In this document: piece after piece, positions 35,973 through 45,774 of the stretch
Position numbering within the stretch: the first letter of the stretch is position 1
Layout: each line of letters opens with the position of its first letter
Assembly (NCBI GenBank): GCA_003569245.1
Contig: BGOM01000021.1
Span: forward strand, 62,001-126,000
Direction: 5' to 3'
DNA length: 64,000 nt
DNA from: Opitutia bacterium
GTDB taxonomy: Bacteria > Verrucomicrobiota > Verrucomicrobiia > Opitutales > UBA953
Notes under the pieces: model-generated
The model's database searches: none
Told to the model about the DNA's origin: nothing
What the model saw: the letters and a program-made list of their open reading frames with translations, nothing else
Position numbers and translations under genes: made by a program

Positions 35973-37478
35973 ATGGCCGACCCGACCGACAAGATGGAGT
36001 CCATCATCAACCTGTGCAAACGGCGCGGGTTCGTCTTCCCGTCCTCCGACATCTACGGCGGCTTCAACGGCTTCTTCGACTACGGCCCCCTCGGCGTCGA
36101 GCTGAAGAACAACATCAAGCAGGCCTGGTGGCAGGACTTCGTCCACCGCCGCGACGATATCGTCGGCCTGGACTCCTCCATCATCCACCACCCGACCACC
36201 TGGAAGGCCTCGGGGCACATCGACAATTTCACGGACCCCCTCGTCGACTGCAAGGAGTCCAAGATGCGCTACCGCGCCGACCAGCTCTTCTTCGCCCCCG
36301 TCCGCGTGGCCGGCGAGACGATCGGCTACGTGTCCGTGCTCGAGGACGAGACCATGCAGGCCAAGGCCGAGGAGCTCGCCAACGAGCTCAAGCGCAAGCT
36401 CGCCAAGCAGGGCGCCCTCGAGCCGCTCGTCCTCAAGGACTACACCGAGGCGAAGCCCGAGGAGCACGCCCTCATCCCGTCGCCCGCCACCGGCAAGCCC
36501 GGCTCGCTCACGCCGCCCCGCTCGTTCAACATGATGTTCCAGACGTACGTCGGGGCCATGCAGGACGCCTCGGCGACCGCCTACCTCCGCCCCGAGACCG
36601 CGCAGGGCATCTTCATCAACTTCAAGAACGTCGTGGACACCGGTCGCGTGAAGCTGCCCTTCGGCATCGCCCAGGTCGGCAAGGCCTTCCGTAACGAGAT
36701 CAACCCGCGTAACTTCATCTTCCGCTCCCGCGAGTTCGAGCAGATGGAAATCGAGTATTTCATCGCGCCGTCGGCCGACTGGGCCGTCGCGCACAAGGAT
36801 TGGATCGAGGGCTGCCTGGCCTGGTTCGAGTCGATCGGCATCCCGCGCGCCAAGCTCTCCCTGTACCCGCACCCGACCGAGAAGCTGGCCCACTATTCGA
36901 AGGGCACGACGGACATCATGTTCGAGTTCCCCTTCGGTGTCCAGGAACTGCAGGGCGTCGCCGCCCGCGGCGACTTCGACCTCACGCAGCACAGCGAGGT
37001 CTCCGGCACCAAGCTCGACTGGTTCGACGAGGCCGCCAAGGCCCGCTTCATCCCGCACGTCATCGAGCCGTCCGTCGGCGTCGACCGCGTGTTCCTCGCC
37101 CTGCTCACGACCGCTTACCATGAGGACGAGGTCGAGGGTGAGAAGCGCGTCGTGCTCCGTCTGCCGGCCCGCGTGGCCCCGTTCAAGGCCGCGGTCTTCC
37201 CGCTGCTGAAGAACAAGCCCGCCCTCGTGGAGCGCGCCGAAGCCCTCTACCGTCGCCTCAAGAAGCGCTTCAACGTCTTCTACGACGAGTCCGGCAACAT
37301 CGGCCGCCGCTACCGTCGGCAGGATGAGATCGGCACCCCCTTCGGCATCACCATCGACTTCGACACGGTCGAGAAGGATGCCGGCGTCACGGTGCGCAAT
37401 CGCGACACCCTCGAGCAGGTCCGGATGACCGAGGACGAGGTGGTCCGCTTCCTCGACGAGCAGGTCAACGGGCGCTGA
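35973..37478 (+). CDS. glyQS: Glycyl-tRNA synthetase, single-chain class II
   Basis: This 501-aa alpha2-type enzyme differs from the two-gene GlyQ/GlyS form of proteobacteria. It is a class II synthetase: motif 1 region with [20 protein letters not shown], motif 2 with [30 protein letters not shown], motif 3 with [14 protein letters not shown], and an anticodon-binding domain with [16 protein letters not shown]. The ATG at 35973 is preceded by CTTTACCCGCC. The 3' end overlaps the convergent MurU-AmgK-like gene by 14 bases. Confidence 0.95.
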   Translation: MADPTDKMESIINLCKRRGFVFPSSDIYGGFNGFFDYGPLGVELKNNIKQAWWQDFVHRRDDIVGLDSSIIHHPTTWKASGHIDNFTDPLVDCKESKMRYRADQLFFAPVRVAGETIGYVSVLEDETMQAKAEELANELKRKLAKQGALEPLVLKDYTEAKPEEHALIPSPATGKPGSLTPPRSFNMMFQTYVGAMQDASATAYLRPETAQGIFINFKNVVDTGRVKLPFGIAQVGKAFRNEINPRNFIFRSREFEQMEIEYFIAPSADWAVAHKDWIEGCLAWFESIGIPRAKLSLYPHPTEKLAHYSKGTTDIMFEFPFGVQELQGVAARGDFDLTQHSEVSGTKLDWFDEAAKARFIPHVIEPSVGVDRVFLALLTTAYHEDEVEGEKRVVLRLPARVAPFKAAVFPLLKNKPALVERAEALYRRLKKRFNVFYDESGNIGRRYRRQDEIGTPFGITIDFDTVEKDAGVTVRNRDTLEQVRMTEDEVVRFLDEQVNGR

Positions 37479-39147
37479 CCGGCGCCGCCGCGAGCTCCTT
37501 GGCCAGCGCCGCCAGCTTCCGCCGGCCCGTGAGGGAGGCGGCGATGGCGAGGTTGGCCAGGCCTTGCGGCAGGTGCGCGAGGAAGTCCGGGCGACCCTGC
37601 TTGCGGCCGAGGAAGCCGTAGGCGCCGCAGGCCTGCAGGAGGCGCTGCGTCGCGGCGACGTGGAAGAGGTGCGTGAACTCGTCGGCGGAGCCCTTCCATT
37701 CGGAGACCTCGCGGGCGTGGTCCTCGATCTCGATGCGCCACAGGTCCATGTCGGGGCGTTTCAGGTAGGGGTCGAAGGCCAGCGAGGCGAAGTCGTAGAA
37801 GGCGCAGCCTTGGCGCAGGCCCTGGAAGTCGATCAGCCAGGCCTCGTCGTCGCGCACGAGGATGTTCTGGCTCTGGAAATCGCGGTGGATGGTCACGACC
37901 GGGCGGCCGGCCAGCTCCTTGGCGAGCGTCTCCATCTCGTTGATCGCGCCGCGGTCGAAGCGGCGGCCTTCGATCACGTTCTCACGGAAGTAGTCGCGTT
38001 CCCACTGGTAGAGCTTGGGACCGAAAGCCTCCATCAGCGGCAGGCCTTCCGTCGCGGCCGGGCCTTCGCGGTGCAGGCGCGCGACCTGCTCGAGGGCGGA
38101 GGCGAAGGCGGGCCAGGGGAAGGCGGGTTGCTGGGCCAGCGACCAGAGGTCGGTGGAGCCGAGGTCCTCGAGCAGCAGGACGCCCTGCGGGTCATCCTCG
38201 CCGAGGACGAGCGGCACGTTCAGCTCGGCCTTGTCGCGCAAGGCGCGGGCCAGCGGACCGTACAGGCGGTTCTCGGGGCGGCTGTCGTCGTAGACGCAGA
38301 GCACGGCCGTGTGGCCGGAGAGGTTGGCCACGCGCTGGAAGCGCCGGCCCGAGCCGCCCTTGAGCACCGCCTCGTCCGCGACGGGGAGGTAGCCGACGAG
38401 CCCGGCGGCCTCCTCGACGGAGAGCCGGCCGCGGATCGGCCGCGCGAGCTCGGCGCGCAGCTTCTCGAATTCCTCGAGCGTGCCGAGGTCGTGCCAGAGC
38501 TTGGAGCCGTCCAGGTAGCCTTGGACGCTGCCCAGGCGTTCGCCGACCCGGCGCAGGAAATGCTCGACCAAGGACTCGATCTCCTTCGGGACACCGAGCG
38601 CGAAGGCGCGGGTGACGACGCAGATGCCGGTGTACTGGTAGGCCGGGTCGGTCGCGCCCCGGCGGTCGCGCAGGTCGGTGACGTCGCCCTCGTCGGTGAT
38701 GCGGACGTTCTTCACCGGGCCTTGCTCGCGGACGACCAAGGTGGCCTCGGCGCCGTTCGAGCGGTGGTGTTCGACCGCGGCGGCGAGGTCGACGCCGGAG
38801 AGGATGTCGCCGTTCCAGACGATGAGGTCGCGGTCCTCGTCGGTGAGCAGCTCGGCCACGTTGGCCAGGCCGCCGCCGGTGTCCAGGAGGACGGGCTCGT
38901 GCACGAGGCGCACCTCGGCGTCGAGGAACTTGCCCGCGGGGAAGGCCTGGGTCCAGGCCTCGGGGCAATGGTGCGTGTTGATCAGGAACCGGCGGGTGCC
39001 GGCCTGGTGCAGGGCGCGCATCGCGCGGAACACGAGCGGCTCGTCGCCCAGGCGCAGCAGCGGCTTCGGGCAGTGCTCGGTCAGCGGGCGCAGGCGGGTG
39101 CCGAGGCCGGCTCCCAGGATGAAGGCGGTGCGGGGAAAGTCAGTCAT
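37465..39147 (-). CDS. Fused sugar-1-phosphate nucleotidyltransferase and sugar kinase (MurU-AmgK like)
   Basis: This 560-aa protein has two enzymes in one chain. Residues 1-235 form a nucleotidyltransferase ([50 protein letters not shown]) of the MurU/GMP type. Residues about 240-560 form an APH-family kinase with the catalytic loop [15 protein letters not shown] and metal-binding WLIDFQGL, then [14 protein letters not shown]. This matches AmgK. In Pseudomonas, separate AmgK and MurU recycle MurNAc to UDP-MurNAc without de novo synthesis. Specificity is inference; another sugar is possible. The ATG at 39147 overlaps the Fur gene by 8 bases. Confidence 0.8.
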   Translation of the reverse strand: MTDFPRTAFILGAGLGTRLRPLTEHCPKPLLRLGDEPLVFRAMRALHQAGTRRFLINTHHCPEAWTQAFPAGKFLDAEVRLVHEPVLLDTGGGLANVAELLTDEDRDLIVWNGDILSGVDLAAAVEHHRSNGAEATLVVREQGPVKNVRITDEGDVTDLRDRRGATDPAYQYTGICVVTRAFALGVPKEIESLVEHFLRRVGERLGSVQGYLDGSKLWHDLGTLEEFEKLRAELARPIRGRLSVEEAAGLVGYLPVADEAVLKGGSGRRFQRVANLSGHTAVLCVYDDSRPENRLYGPLARALRDKAELNVPLVLGEDDPQGVLLLEDLGSTDLWSLAQQPAFPWPAFASALEQVARLHREGPAATEGLPLMEAFGPKLYQWERDYFRENVIEGRRFDRGAINEMETLAKELAGRPVVTIHRDFQSQNILVRDDEAWLIDFQGLRQGCAFYDFASLAFDPYLKRPDMDLWRIEIEDHAREVSEWKGSADEFTHLFHVAATQRLLQACGAYGFLGRKQGRPDFLAHLPQGLANLAIAASLTGRRKLAALAKELAAAPVSAR

Positions 39148-39616
39148 GGGAAGGGGAGGCGCAGGCGGGGCAGACCCCGTAGATCTCGAGCACGTGCGTG
39201 AGGTCGCCATAGCCTTTGGCGCGGGCCGCGGCCTCGACCGCGCCGGTGTCGCAGCCGGGCAGGCGGTCGATCCGGCCGCAGCGGCGGCAGATCACGTGGT
39301 GGTGATGATGCCCGGCGGCGGGCAGGGCGTAGAGGGAACGACCGCGTTCGAGGGGGTGTCGTTGGACGATGCCCGCCTCCTCGAGGGCCCCGAGGCTGCG
39401 GTAGACGGTCACGAGGTCGAGCGTGCCGTCGCCGGCCCGGGTGTGGATCTCCTCGGCGCTCAGGGGGCCGCGGGCTTCGTCCAGCACGCGCAGCAGGGCC
39501 TGGCGGGGGGCGGTGACGCGCAGGGCCTTGTCCTTCATGCGGCGCAGGGCGACGTCCACGCGGCCGGGGCCACCTTGGCCGCAGCAGCCCTCGTCGTGGC
39601 GGTGTCCATGAGGCAT
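39140..39616 (-). CDS. Fur-family metal-responsive repressor (Fur/Zur type)
   Basis: This 158-aa Fur-family protein has a winged helix at about residues 25-85 (LRVTAPRQALLRVLDEARGPLSAEEIH; LDLVTVYRSLGALEEAGIV) and a dimerisation domain with metal ligands HHHHHVICRRCGRIDRL and CPAC at the C-terminus. The two CxxC pairs form the structural zinc site. The first 15 residues are His/Cys-rich (HGHRHDEGCCG), unusual for Fur and perhaps metal-sensing. The ATG at 39616 is used; the track start is further upstream. It is divergent from metX across 86 bases and overlaps the next gene. The metal is undecided. Confidence 0.87.
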   Translation of the reverse strand: MPHGHRHDEGCCGQGGPGRVDVALRRMKDKALRVTAPRQALLRVLDEARGPLSAEEIHTRAGDGTLDLVTVYRSLGALEEAGIVQRHPLERGRSLYALPAAGHHHHHVICRRCGRIDRLPGCDTGAVEAAARAKGYGDLTHVLEIYGVCPACASPSHD

Positions 39617-39702
39617 GGGCCTAGGTTTGGCCGCCTTGATGACGTGGCAACACCGAATGGCCACTTGCCTCCGCCCCGTTGCTCCTTTCGATGGTCGGGT
39701 CC

Positions 39703-40830
39703 ATGTCCGCCGTCCCGGTCCAGCCCGCCGCCGCCCCGACCGAGCTCTGCCCGGTCGCTTTCCGGGATTTCCACTCGCCCGAGCCTTTCCCGCTGGAACT
39801 GGGCGGGGTCCTGCCCGAACTGACCTTGCGCTACGAGACGTACGGCACCCTGTTGCCGGACAAGTCCAACGCGATCCTCGTGCCGCACGCGCTCAGCGGC
39901 GACCACCATGTGGCGGGCCGCTACCGGCCGGATGACGTCAAGCCGGGCTGGTGGGATGTGTTCGTCGGGCCCGGCAAGGCCATCGACACGGACCGCTTCT
40001 TTGTCATCGGCGTGAACTGCATCGGCGGTTGCAAGGGTTCCACCGGTCCCCTGTCCATCGACCCGCGGACCGGCCGCCGCTTCGGGGGCTTCTTCCCCGA
40101 GATCACGCTGGGGGACATCGTCCGCGCCCAGCGCATGGTTGTCCGCCACCTCGGCATCGCCAAGCTCCACGCGGTCGTCGGCGGCTCCATGGGAGGGATG
40201 CAGGCCTTGCTCTGGTGCGCGGACTACCCGCGCGAGGTCGGCCGCATCGCCGTCCTGGCCGCCGGTCTCAGCCAGTCGCCCATGGCCATCGCGCTCAACG
40301 CCGTCTCCCGCGCGTGCGTCGAGAAGGACCCTTATTTCCGCGGGGGCCACTACGAGCCCGGCGAAGGCCCCGACACGGGCCTCGCGGTCGGCCGCATGCT
40401 CGCGCACATCAGCTACCTTTCCTCGGCCGCCTTCGACCAGAAGTTCGGCCGCGCCAAGGTCCCCGGCGCCAAGCCCGGCGATCCCGTCCACTGGCAGGTC
40501 GAGAGCTACCTGGACCACCAGGGCGAGGCCTTCGTCAAGCGCTTCGACGCCAACAGCTGGCTGCGGATCACGCGCGCCGTCGACCGGTTCGACATGACGG
40601 CCCGCGCCGCCGCCGGCACGCTCTTCCAAGGCGACGGCCCGGATGTCCTCGCCATCGGTTTCTCCAGCGACTGGCTCTACCCGACGAGCGAGCTGCGCAT
40701 GCTCCTCGCCGCGGCCACCGCGGTCGGCGTCAACGCGGCCTACCACGAGGTCATCACCGACGCCGGGCACGACGGCTTCCTGCTGCCGGACACCGGCCTG
40801 AGCGTGCGCCTGCACGCCTTCCTGGGCTGA
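39703..40830 (+). CDS. metX: Homoserine O-acetyltransferase
   Basis: This alpha/beta-hydrolase of about 375 aa activates homoserine for methionine synthesis (acetyl- or succinyl- donor is not settled by motif alone). The nucleophile is Ser in VVGGSMGGMQALLW, the acid is Asp in FSSDWLYP and the base is His in DAGHDGFL. VNCIGGCKGSTGP forms the oxyanion region. Three possible starts exist: TTG 39679, ATG 39691 and ATG 39703; none has a good ribosome site. It competes with thrB for homoserine. It is convergent with the frameshifted cls gene. Confidence 0.92.
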   Translation: MSAVPVQPAAAPTELCPVAFRDFHSPEPFPLELGGVLPELTLRYETYGTLLPDKSNAILVPHALSGDHHVAGRYRPDDVKPGWWDVFVGPGKAIDTDRFFVIGVNCIGGCKGSTGPLSIDPRTGRRFGGFFPEITLGDIVRAQRMVVRHLGIAKLHAVVGGSMGGMQALLWCADYPREVGRIAVLAAGLSQSPMAIALNAVSRACVEKDPYFRGGHYEPGEGPDTGLAVGRMLAHISYLSSAAFDQKFGRAKVPGAKPGDPVHWQVESYLDHQGEAFVKRFDANSWLRITRAVDRFDMTARAAAGTLFQGDGPDVLAIGFSSDWLYPTSELRMLLAAATAVGVNAAYHEVITDAGHDGFLLPDTGLSVRLHAFLG

Positions 40831-42275
40831 TCAGAGCAGCGGCTCGACGATCCGGGACAGCCGTTCGCCGAGCCGGCCCTGCCAGGTCCGGCTGCGACGG
40901 TAGAGGTCCTCGGAGTAACGCGCGCACTCGGGCTCGAGCCCGGCGACGTAGTCCTCGATCGCGCGCACGGTCGCGGGCTCCCGCAGGACCGCGCCGACCT
41001 CGTAGTTGAGGAAGAGCGAGCGCAGGTCGAGGTTGGCCGAGCCGATGACGGCGGTGGCGCCGTCCACCACGACGAGCTTGGCGTGCAGCACGTCCGGCTT
41101 GAAGAAGAGGATCTCGGCGCCGGCCTCGTGCAGCGTGCGCAGGTACCAGCGGCGCGCGAAGTCCAGCAGCCGGTGGTCGGAGCGGCGCGGGATCACGAGC
41201 CGGACCCGGCGGCCGCGCCGGGCGGCCGCGCCGAGCAGCGCGAAGAGGCGGCGGTCGGGGACGAAGTAGGGCGTGACGATGGTGATCGAGGTCGCCGCGG
41301 TCTCGAAGAGCCGGGCGTAGGCTTCCCAGAGGGGGTCGCCCTCCGCGTCCGGGCCGGTCGCGATGACCTCCACGCTCGCCGGCCCGGCGGCCAGCTGCCG
41401 TTCCCGCAGCTGGTCGGCGTAGCGCCGCGGGGGTTCGTCGGTGGCCTGGCACCAGTCGGCGATGAAGATGCGTTCGAGCGCCCCGGCGACCGGTCCTTCC
41501 AGCCGGAACGAGCAGTCGCGGAAGCGGCGGTTCGAGGGGCGCCGCCCCATGTAGCCCAGCCCGAGGTTCTGCCCGCCGATGATCGCCACCCGGCCGTCGA
41601 ACACGGCGAGCTTGCGGTGGTTGCGCCAGTTCGCGGAGCCCTTGCCCTGGAGGGGCAGGGCGGGTTGAAGCGCGCGACGCGCCCGCCGGCCCGGAGCAGC
41701 GGGCGGCAGAGCACGAGCGGCATGCCCCAGCTGCCGACCGCGTCGACCAGCAGGCGCACCTCCAGGCCTTCGCGGGCCCGGCGGGCGAGGAGGCTGACGA
41801 TCTCGCGGCCGACTTCGTCCGGACTCAGGATGTACGTCGCGATGTGGATCCGGCGGCGCGCGGTCAGGATCTCTTCGCGCAGGGTCTCGAGGGTGTCGCG
41901 CCCGTGCCGGTCGCCCAGCAGGCGCACGGCGTTGCCGCGGCTTTCGGCCGGTTCGGCCAGGCTCCACGCCACCCGGTTGACCTCCCGCTTGGCCTCGGCC
42001 AGGGCGGCGTGCTTGCGGCCGCCGAACAGGAACAGGGCCAGCGCCGCGCCCTTGGGTACGAACCACGCCAGCGGGCCCCACAGCAGGAGGTAGAGCGGCG
42101 AGATGCGGGCCGAGCCGACGCGGAAGAGCACGTAGAGGCCGCAGACGACGTCGACGGCCAGGACCGCCTTGGCCGGGAGCCAGCCGGCCGACTCGCCGAC
42201 GAGCACGGCCGCGGTGGCGCCGAGCGCGAGGCCCGCGCGCAGCGCCAGGCGACCGTATCCGCGGAAGGCTGACAT
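40831..42275 (-). pseudogene. Cardiolipin synthase-like phospholipase D protein, frameshifted
   Basis: This is a PLD-superfamily protein of about 480 aa split between two ORFs. The N-terminal piece has membrane segments (AGLALGATAAVLVGESAG; YLLLWGPLAWFVP) and the start of the first PLD domain ending RARFNPP-type sequence. The C-terminal piece carries both HKD motifs: HRKLAVFDGRVAIIGGQN and HAKLVVVDGATAVIGSANLD. The frame changes at about 41655-41668, where inserting one base restores FNPALPLQGKGS. Cardiolipin synthases join phosphatidyl groups in the inner membrane. The rest of the gene looks intact, so a sequencing error or very recent loss are both possible. Confidence 0.85.
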
Positions 42276-42308
42276 GCCTGCACGCTAGCCGCTCCCCGGC
42301 CCATGGGC

Positions 42309-42338
42309 ACAAAAAAAGACCCCGGTCGCCCGGGGTCT
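42309..42338 (-). terminator. Rho-independent terminator after rpsA
   Basis: On the minus strand the stem AGACCCCGG-GCGA-CCGGGGTCT is followed by a run of seven T (TTTTTTTGTG). It lies 22 bases after the rpsA stop, so it is a strong intrinsic terminator. Confidence 0.88.
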
Positions 42339-42359
42339 GCGGTCCGCTGGCAGGAGGGC

Positions 42360-44078
42360 TTAGTTGCCCGCCTTGTCCAGGAGGTCGCCGAGGCTGTTGA
42401 AGTCGCCGCTGCCCGAGGAGGACGAGGACGAACCGCCGGCCGAGGGCGCCGGGGCGCCGCCGGTGGACGGGCCCTTGATGCGCTCGTAGCTGGAGATCTC
42501 GGCCGCCAGGCGTTCGGCGTCGTAGCTCGCGGCCTTGATCGAGAGGCCGATGCGACGGTCCTCCTTGTCGATCTTGATGACGCGGGCGGTGACGTCCTGA
42601 CCGACCTTGACGACGTCCTTGACGTTCTCGACGCGCTGTTCGGCGAGCTGGGAGACGTGCACGAGGCCGTCGATCTCGTCGGAGAGCTCGATGAAGGCGC
42701 CGAAGTTCGCGATCTTGGAGACCTTGCCGTTGACGAGGTCGCCGATGCGGAACTTGCGGTCGATCTCGCTCCACGGGTCGGTCTGGGTCTGCTTGACGCC
42801 CAGGGAGATGCGCTGCTGGTCGACGTCGACGTCGAGCACGATGGCTTCCACGTCGTCGCCCTTCTTCATGACCTCGGCCGGGTTGTTGATGCGGCGCGTC
42901 CAGCTCATGTCGGACACGTGCACCATGCCGTCGATGCCGTCCTCGAGCTCGACGAAGGCGCCGTAGTTCGTGAGGTTGCGGACCTTGCCGCGGACGCGGG
43001 CGCCGACCGGGTAGTTGTGGCGGACCTTCTCCCACGGATTGGTCTCGAGCTGGCGGATGCCGAGGGAGATCTTCTGCTCCTCCTTGTTGACGTTGAGGAT
43101 GACGGCGTCGACTTCCTGGCCGACCTTGAGGATGTCGGACGGCTTCTGGACGCGCTTGGTCCAGGAGAGCTCGGAGACGTGGACGAGGCCTTCGACGCCG
43201 CCCTCGATCTCGATGAACGCGCCGTAGGCGACGAGGTTGACGACCTTGCCATGGACCTTCTGGCCCACGGGGTAGCGCTTCTCGATGCCTTCCCACGGGT
43301 TGGACTGGGTCTGCTTGAGGCCGAGGGAGACGCGTTCGCGCTCACGGTCGACTTCGACGACCATGACGGTGATCTCCTCGCCGACCTTGACGACCTCGCT
43401 CGGGTGGCCGATGCGGCCCCAGGACATGTCGGTGACGTGCAGCAGGCCGTCGAGACCGTCGAGGTCCACGAACGCGCCGTAGTCGGTGATGTTCTTGACG
43501 ACGCCGCGGCGGATGACGCCCGGCTTGACCTCCTCGAGGAGCTTGCGACGGCTCTCGCCGCGCTGTTCCTCGATGAGCTCGCGACGCGAGACGACGAGGT
43601 TCTTCTTCTCCTTGTTGATCTTGATGATCTTGAAGTCGAAGGTCTGGCCGACGAAGCCCTCGAGGTCCTTCGGGGGGTTGACGTCGATCTGCGAGGACGG
43701 CATGAAGGCGTCGACGCCGACGGAGACGATCAGGCCGCCCTTGACGACGGACTTGACGCGACCCTGGACGATGGAGCCTTCCTGGCAGTTGGCCTCGATG
43801 CTCTCCCACTTGCGGATCTGCTGGGCGCGGTCGAAGGAGACGGTCGGGGTGCCGTCCTTGTTCTCAAGCTTCTCGAGGTAGACCTCGAGCTGCATGCCGA
43901 CCTGGACTTCGGCCATGTCGGGAAATTCGGCCTGGGGGATGAAGCCCTCGGACTTGCCGTTGATGTCGACGACGACGAACTTGTCGTCGCGGATCTCGGT
44001 GACGGTCGCCGGGATGACGGTGTGGGCCTTGAGCGCGCCGAAATTGGACTCGGCGAGCAGTTTTTCCATGATGCTCAT
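42360..44078 (-). CDS. rpsA: 30S ribosomal protein S1
   Basis: This 572-aa protein has six S1 (OB-fold) repeats. Each later repeat has the GxVxxxxxxGAFVxL / GLLHVSDMSW / KxGxxxxxxVxxVD pattern, such as GVVKNITDYGAFVDLDG and GKVRNLTNYGAFVELEDG. It helps ribosomes bind mRNAs lacking Shine-Dalgarno sequences, relevant here because many leaders lack one. The C-terminal 45 residues are a Ser/Gly linker and a short helix. The start is MSIMEKLLAES at 44078; MEK at 44069 is an alternative. The leader is CA-rich (CAGTCAAAAACACA). Confidence 0.95.
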   Translation of the reverse strand: MSIMEKLLAESNFGALKAHTVIPATVTEIRDDKFVVVDINGKSEGFIPQAEFPDMAEVQVGMQLEVYLEKLENKDGTPTVSFDRAQQIRKWESIEANCQEGSIVQGRVKSVVKGGLIVSVGVDAFMPSSQIDVNPPKDLEGFVGQTFDFKIIKINKEKKNLVVSRRELIEEQRGESRRKLLEEVKPGVIRRGVVKNITDYGAFVDLDGLDGLLHVTDMSWGRIGHPSEVVKVGEEITVMVVEVDRERERVSLGLKQTQSNPWEGIEKRYPVGQKVHGKVVNLVAYGAFIEIEGGVEGLVHVSELSWTKRVQKPSDILKVGQEVDAVILNVNKEEQKISLGIRQLETNPWEKVRHNYPVGARVRGKVRNLTNYGAFVELEDGIDGMVHVSDMSWTRRINNPAEVMKKGDDVEAIVLDVDVDQQRISLGVKQTQTDPWSEIDRKFRIGDLVNGKVSKIANFGAFIELSDEIDGLVHVSQLAEQRVENVKDVVKVGQDVTARVIKIDKEDRRIGLSIKAASYDAERLAAEISSYERIKGPSTGGAPAPSAGGSSSSSSGSGDFNSLGDLLDKAGN

Positions 44079-44230
44079 TGTGTTTTTGACTGTGGGTCCT
44101 GGGCGTCGCGAAGGACGTTTCCAGGGTTTTGGTTGTTGGTTGGTTTTCCCCCGGAGATTCCATCGGCAGGCGCCGCTGGGCCGGAGAGAGGTCGAAAACA
44201 AACGACCGAAGGGGGGCTGGCAAGCCGAGA

Positions 44231-45724
44231 CTACTTGCCGGGGACTTTTTCCGTCGCTGGCCGGGCCGGGGTCGCCCAGACCGGCCGCTTTTCCAGCTCA
44301 GCACGTAGTTTTTGGGCTGTTTTGGCCCCGAAGCGGGCTTCCACGAAGCGGACGGCCTCCGCGATCAGCCCGCCCTCCTCGGTGGACAGGTCCAGCGGGT
44401 CCTTCCAAGGGCGGGTTATCCCGGCCGCTTGCTCGGCTTGGGCGCAGGCCAGCCGCAGGGCGAGTCGGCCCGACCGGTCGGCGGCCGCCTGCAGTTTCCG
44501 GAGGTCCTCGGTCCCCAGAGGGTGAGGGAGCAGGTTGAAATGACGGAGGAGGGCGTAGTCACCGAGCGCCTCCTTGTCCGAAGCGGCACGGACCTGGTCT
44601 TCCAGCTTCACCGCGAAGGGTTGGTAGAAAGGGTCCCCCAGGACGATGCCCTGCCAGCTCACCGAAGGGGTCGCGAACCAGGCCGCCTCGCCCGCGCTCA
44701 TCCCTTCCCGCAGTCCCTTGAGCAGGAGCTGGGGCCGGACCGTCAGCGTGAGGTAGGGCTCGTAGACGTTGCCGAAGGTCAGGCCGGCGCCTTGTTCGAT
44801 GAGCCAAGGGGCCCAGTTCGTCGCGGGGTTGTGCAACGAGGCCGCGGAGAAACTATGCAGGTGCAAGGCGACCGCTCCCGGCGCCAGCCGCGTCGGCTTC
44901 TGCCCGAATTTACCGGCGGGCTTCTGGCTGTACCAGCCGAGGTAGAAGGCCGGCGCATCGCCGCGCGCGGTCGGCGGGAACTGTTCCTTGGTCTCCTCGA
45001 CGTCCGGCGGGAAGCCCAGCTCGCGCAAAGGAGCGAGGCACGCCCGGAACCAGTCATCGCCTTCCTGGTAAGGTCCGCCGAGATCCACGTAAGCGCGGCC
45101 GCGCAGGCCCCGCGCCTCCGCCGCCCAGGCGCCGCGCAGGGCCGCGAGCACGGCCTCCGGCGAAGCCCCGTCGAGGCGGGCGGTGCGGATCACGCCGTCG
45201 CCTTCGGCGTCGGCGCGCCCGAACCAGGGATTCGGTCGCGCCCCCTCGGGTTCGAGGTTCGGCAAAGCGAGCAGGGCCAGCTCGCTGTCGAGGCTCGCGT
45301 GGTCGCCCTTCACCGGGTTGGCCGGGTTCAGTCCCTTGATGCCGGACGGCGCCACCTTGAGCGGGACGCCGTGGACCAGCACGAGCCAGCGCAGGCGCGC
45401 GTCGCCGGTCGGGATGAAGCCGGCTCGTCCGCGCGCGTCGGCCGACTCCTCCAGTTTGCCCTCGAGGAGACCGGCCGCCAGCAGGCGCGAACGCAGCGGC
45501 CCGAGCACGCGCGTGGCGTAGTCCTTCCACTCCAGCGTCTCGGTCCGGCCGAGCGGCAGGGCGATCAGGTTCGCCGCGGGGATCCCGCGATGGGTCATGA
45601 ACTCGCGGGCGATCGCCAGGCCGGCGGGTTGGTCCGTGTTCGCGAGCACGGCGGTGCGCGCGGGGTCCGGGCGGGCCGCGGCCAGCGTCGTCCAGCACGC
45701 CAGGAACAGGGCGAGTCTTCCCAT
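44231..45724 (-). CDS. TIGR03790-like secreted protein of unknown function
   Basis: This 497-aa protein has a signal peptide (LALFLACWTTLAAA). The sequence resembles the TIGR03790 family: ANTDQPAGLAIAREFMTHRGIPAANLIAL near the N-terminus, WLVLVHGVPLKV, LDSELALLALP, and later APWLIEQGAGLTFGNVYEPYL and VLGDPFYQPF. The C-terminal 120 residues are helical and may be a separate TPR-like domain. No enzymatic residues are evident to me. It lies between an amidase and rpsA on the same strand with gaps of 50 and 152 bases. Confidence 0.72.
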   Translation of the reverse strand: MGRLALFLACWTTLAAARPDPARTAVLANTDQPAGLAIAREFMTHRGIPAANLIALPLGRTETLEWKDYATRVLGPLRSRLLAAGLLEGKLEESADARGRAGFIPTGDARLRWLVLVHGVPLKVAPSGIKGLNPANPVKGDHASLDSELALLALPNLEPEGARPNPWFGRADAEGDGVIRTARLDGASPEAVLAALRGAWAAEARGLRGRAYVDLGGPYQEGDDWFRACLAPLRELGFPPDVEETKEQFPPTARGDAPAFYLGWYSQKPAGKFGQKPTRLAPGAVALHLHSFSAASLHNPATNWAPWLIEQGAGLTFGNVYEPYLTLTVRPQLLLKGLREGMSAGEAAWFATPSVSWQGIVLGDPFYQPFAVKLEDQVRAASDKEALGDYALLRHFNLLPHPLGTEDLRKLQAAADRSGRLALRLACAQAEQAAGITRPWKDPLDLSTEEGGLIAEAVRFVEARFGAKTAQKLRAELEKRPVWATPARPATEKVPGK

Positions 45725-45774
45725 GCTCCGAGGCTAGCGTCGGCGGCTCCGGGCGGAAGCGCTAAATCGCCCGG

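Noticed and set aside
44079-44230. Possible small gene between rpsA and the TIGR03790-like gene
   Set aside because: No convincing ORF; the segment reads as a CA-rich rpsA leader and promoter region.
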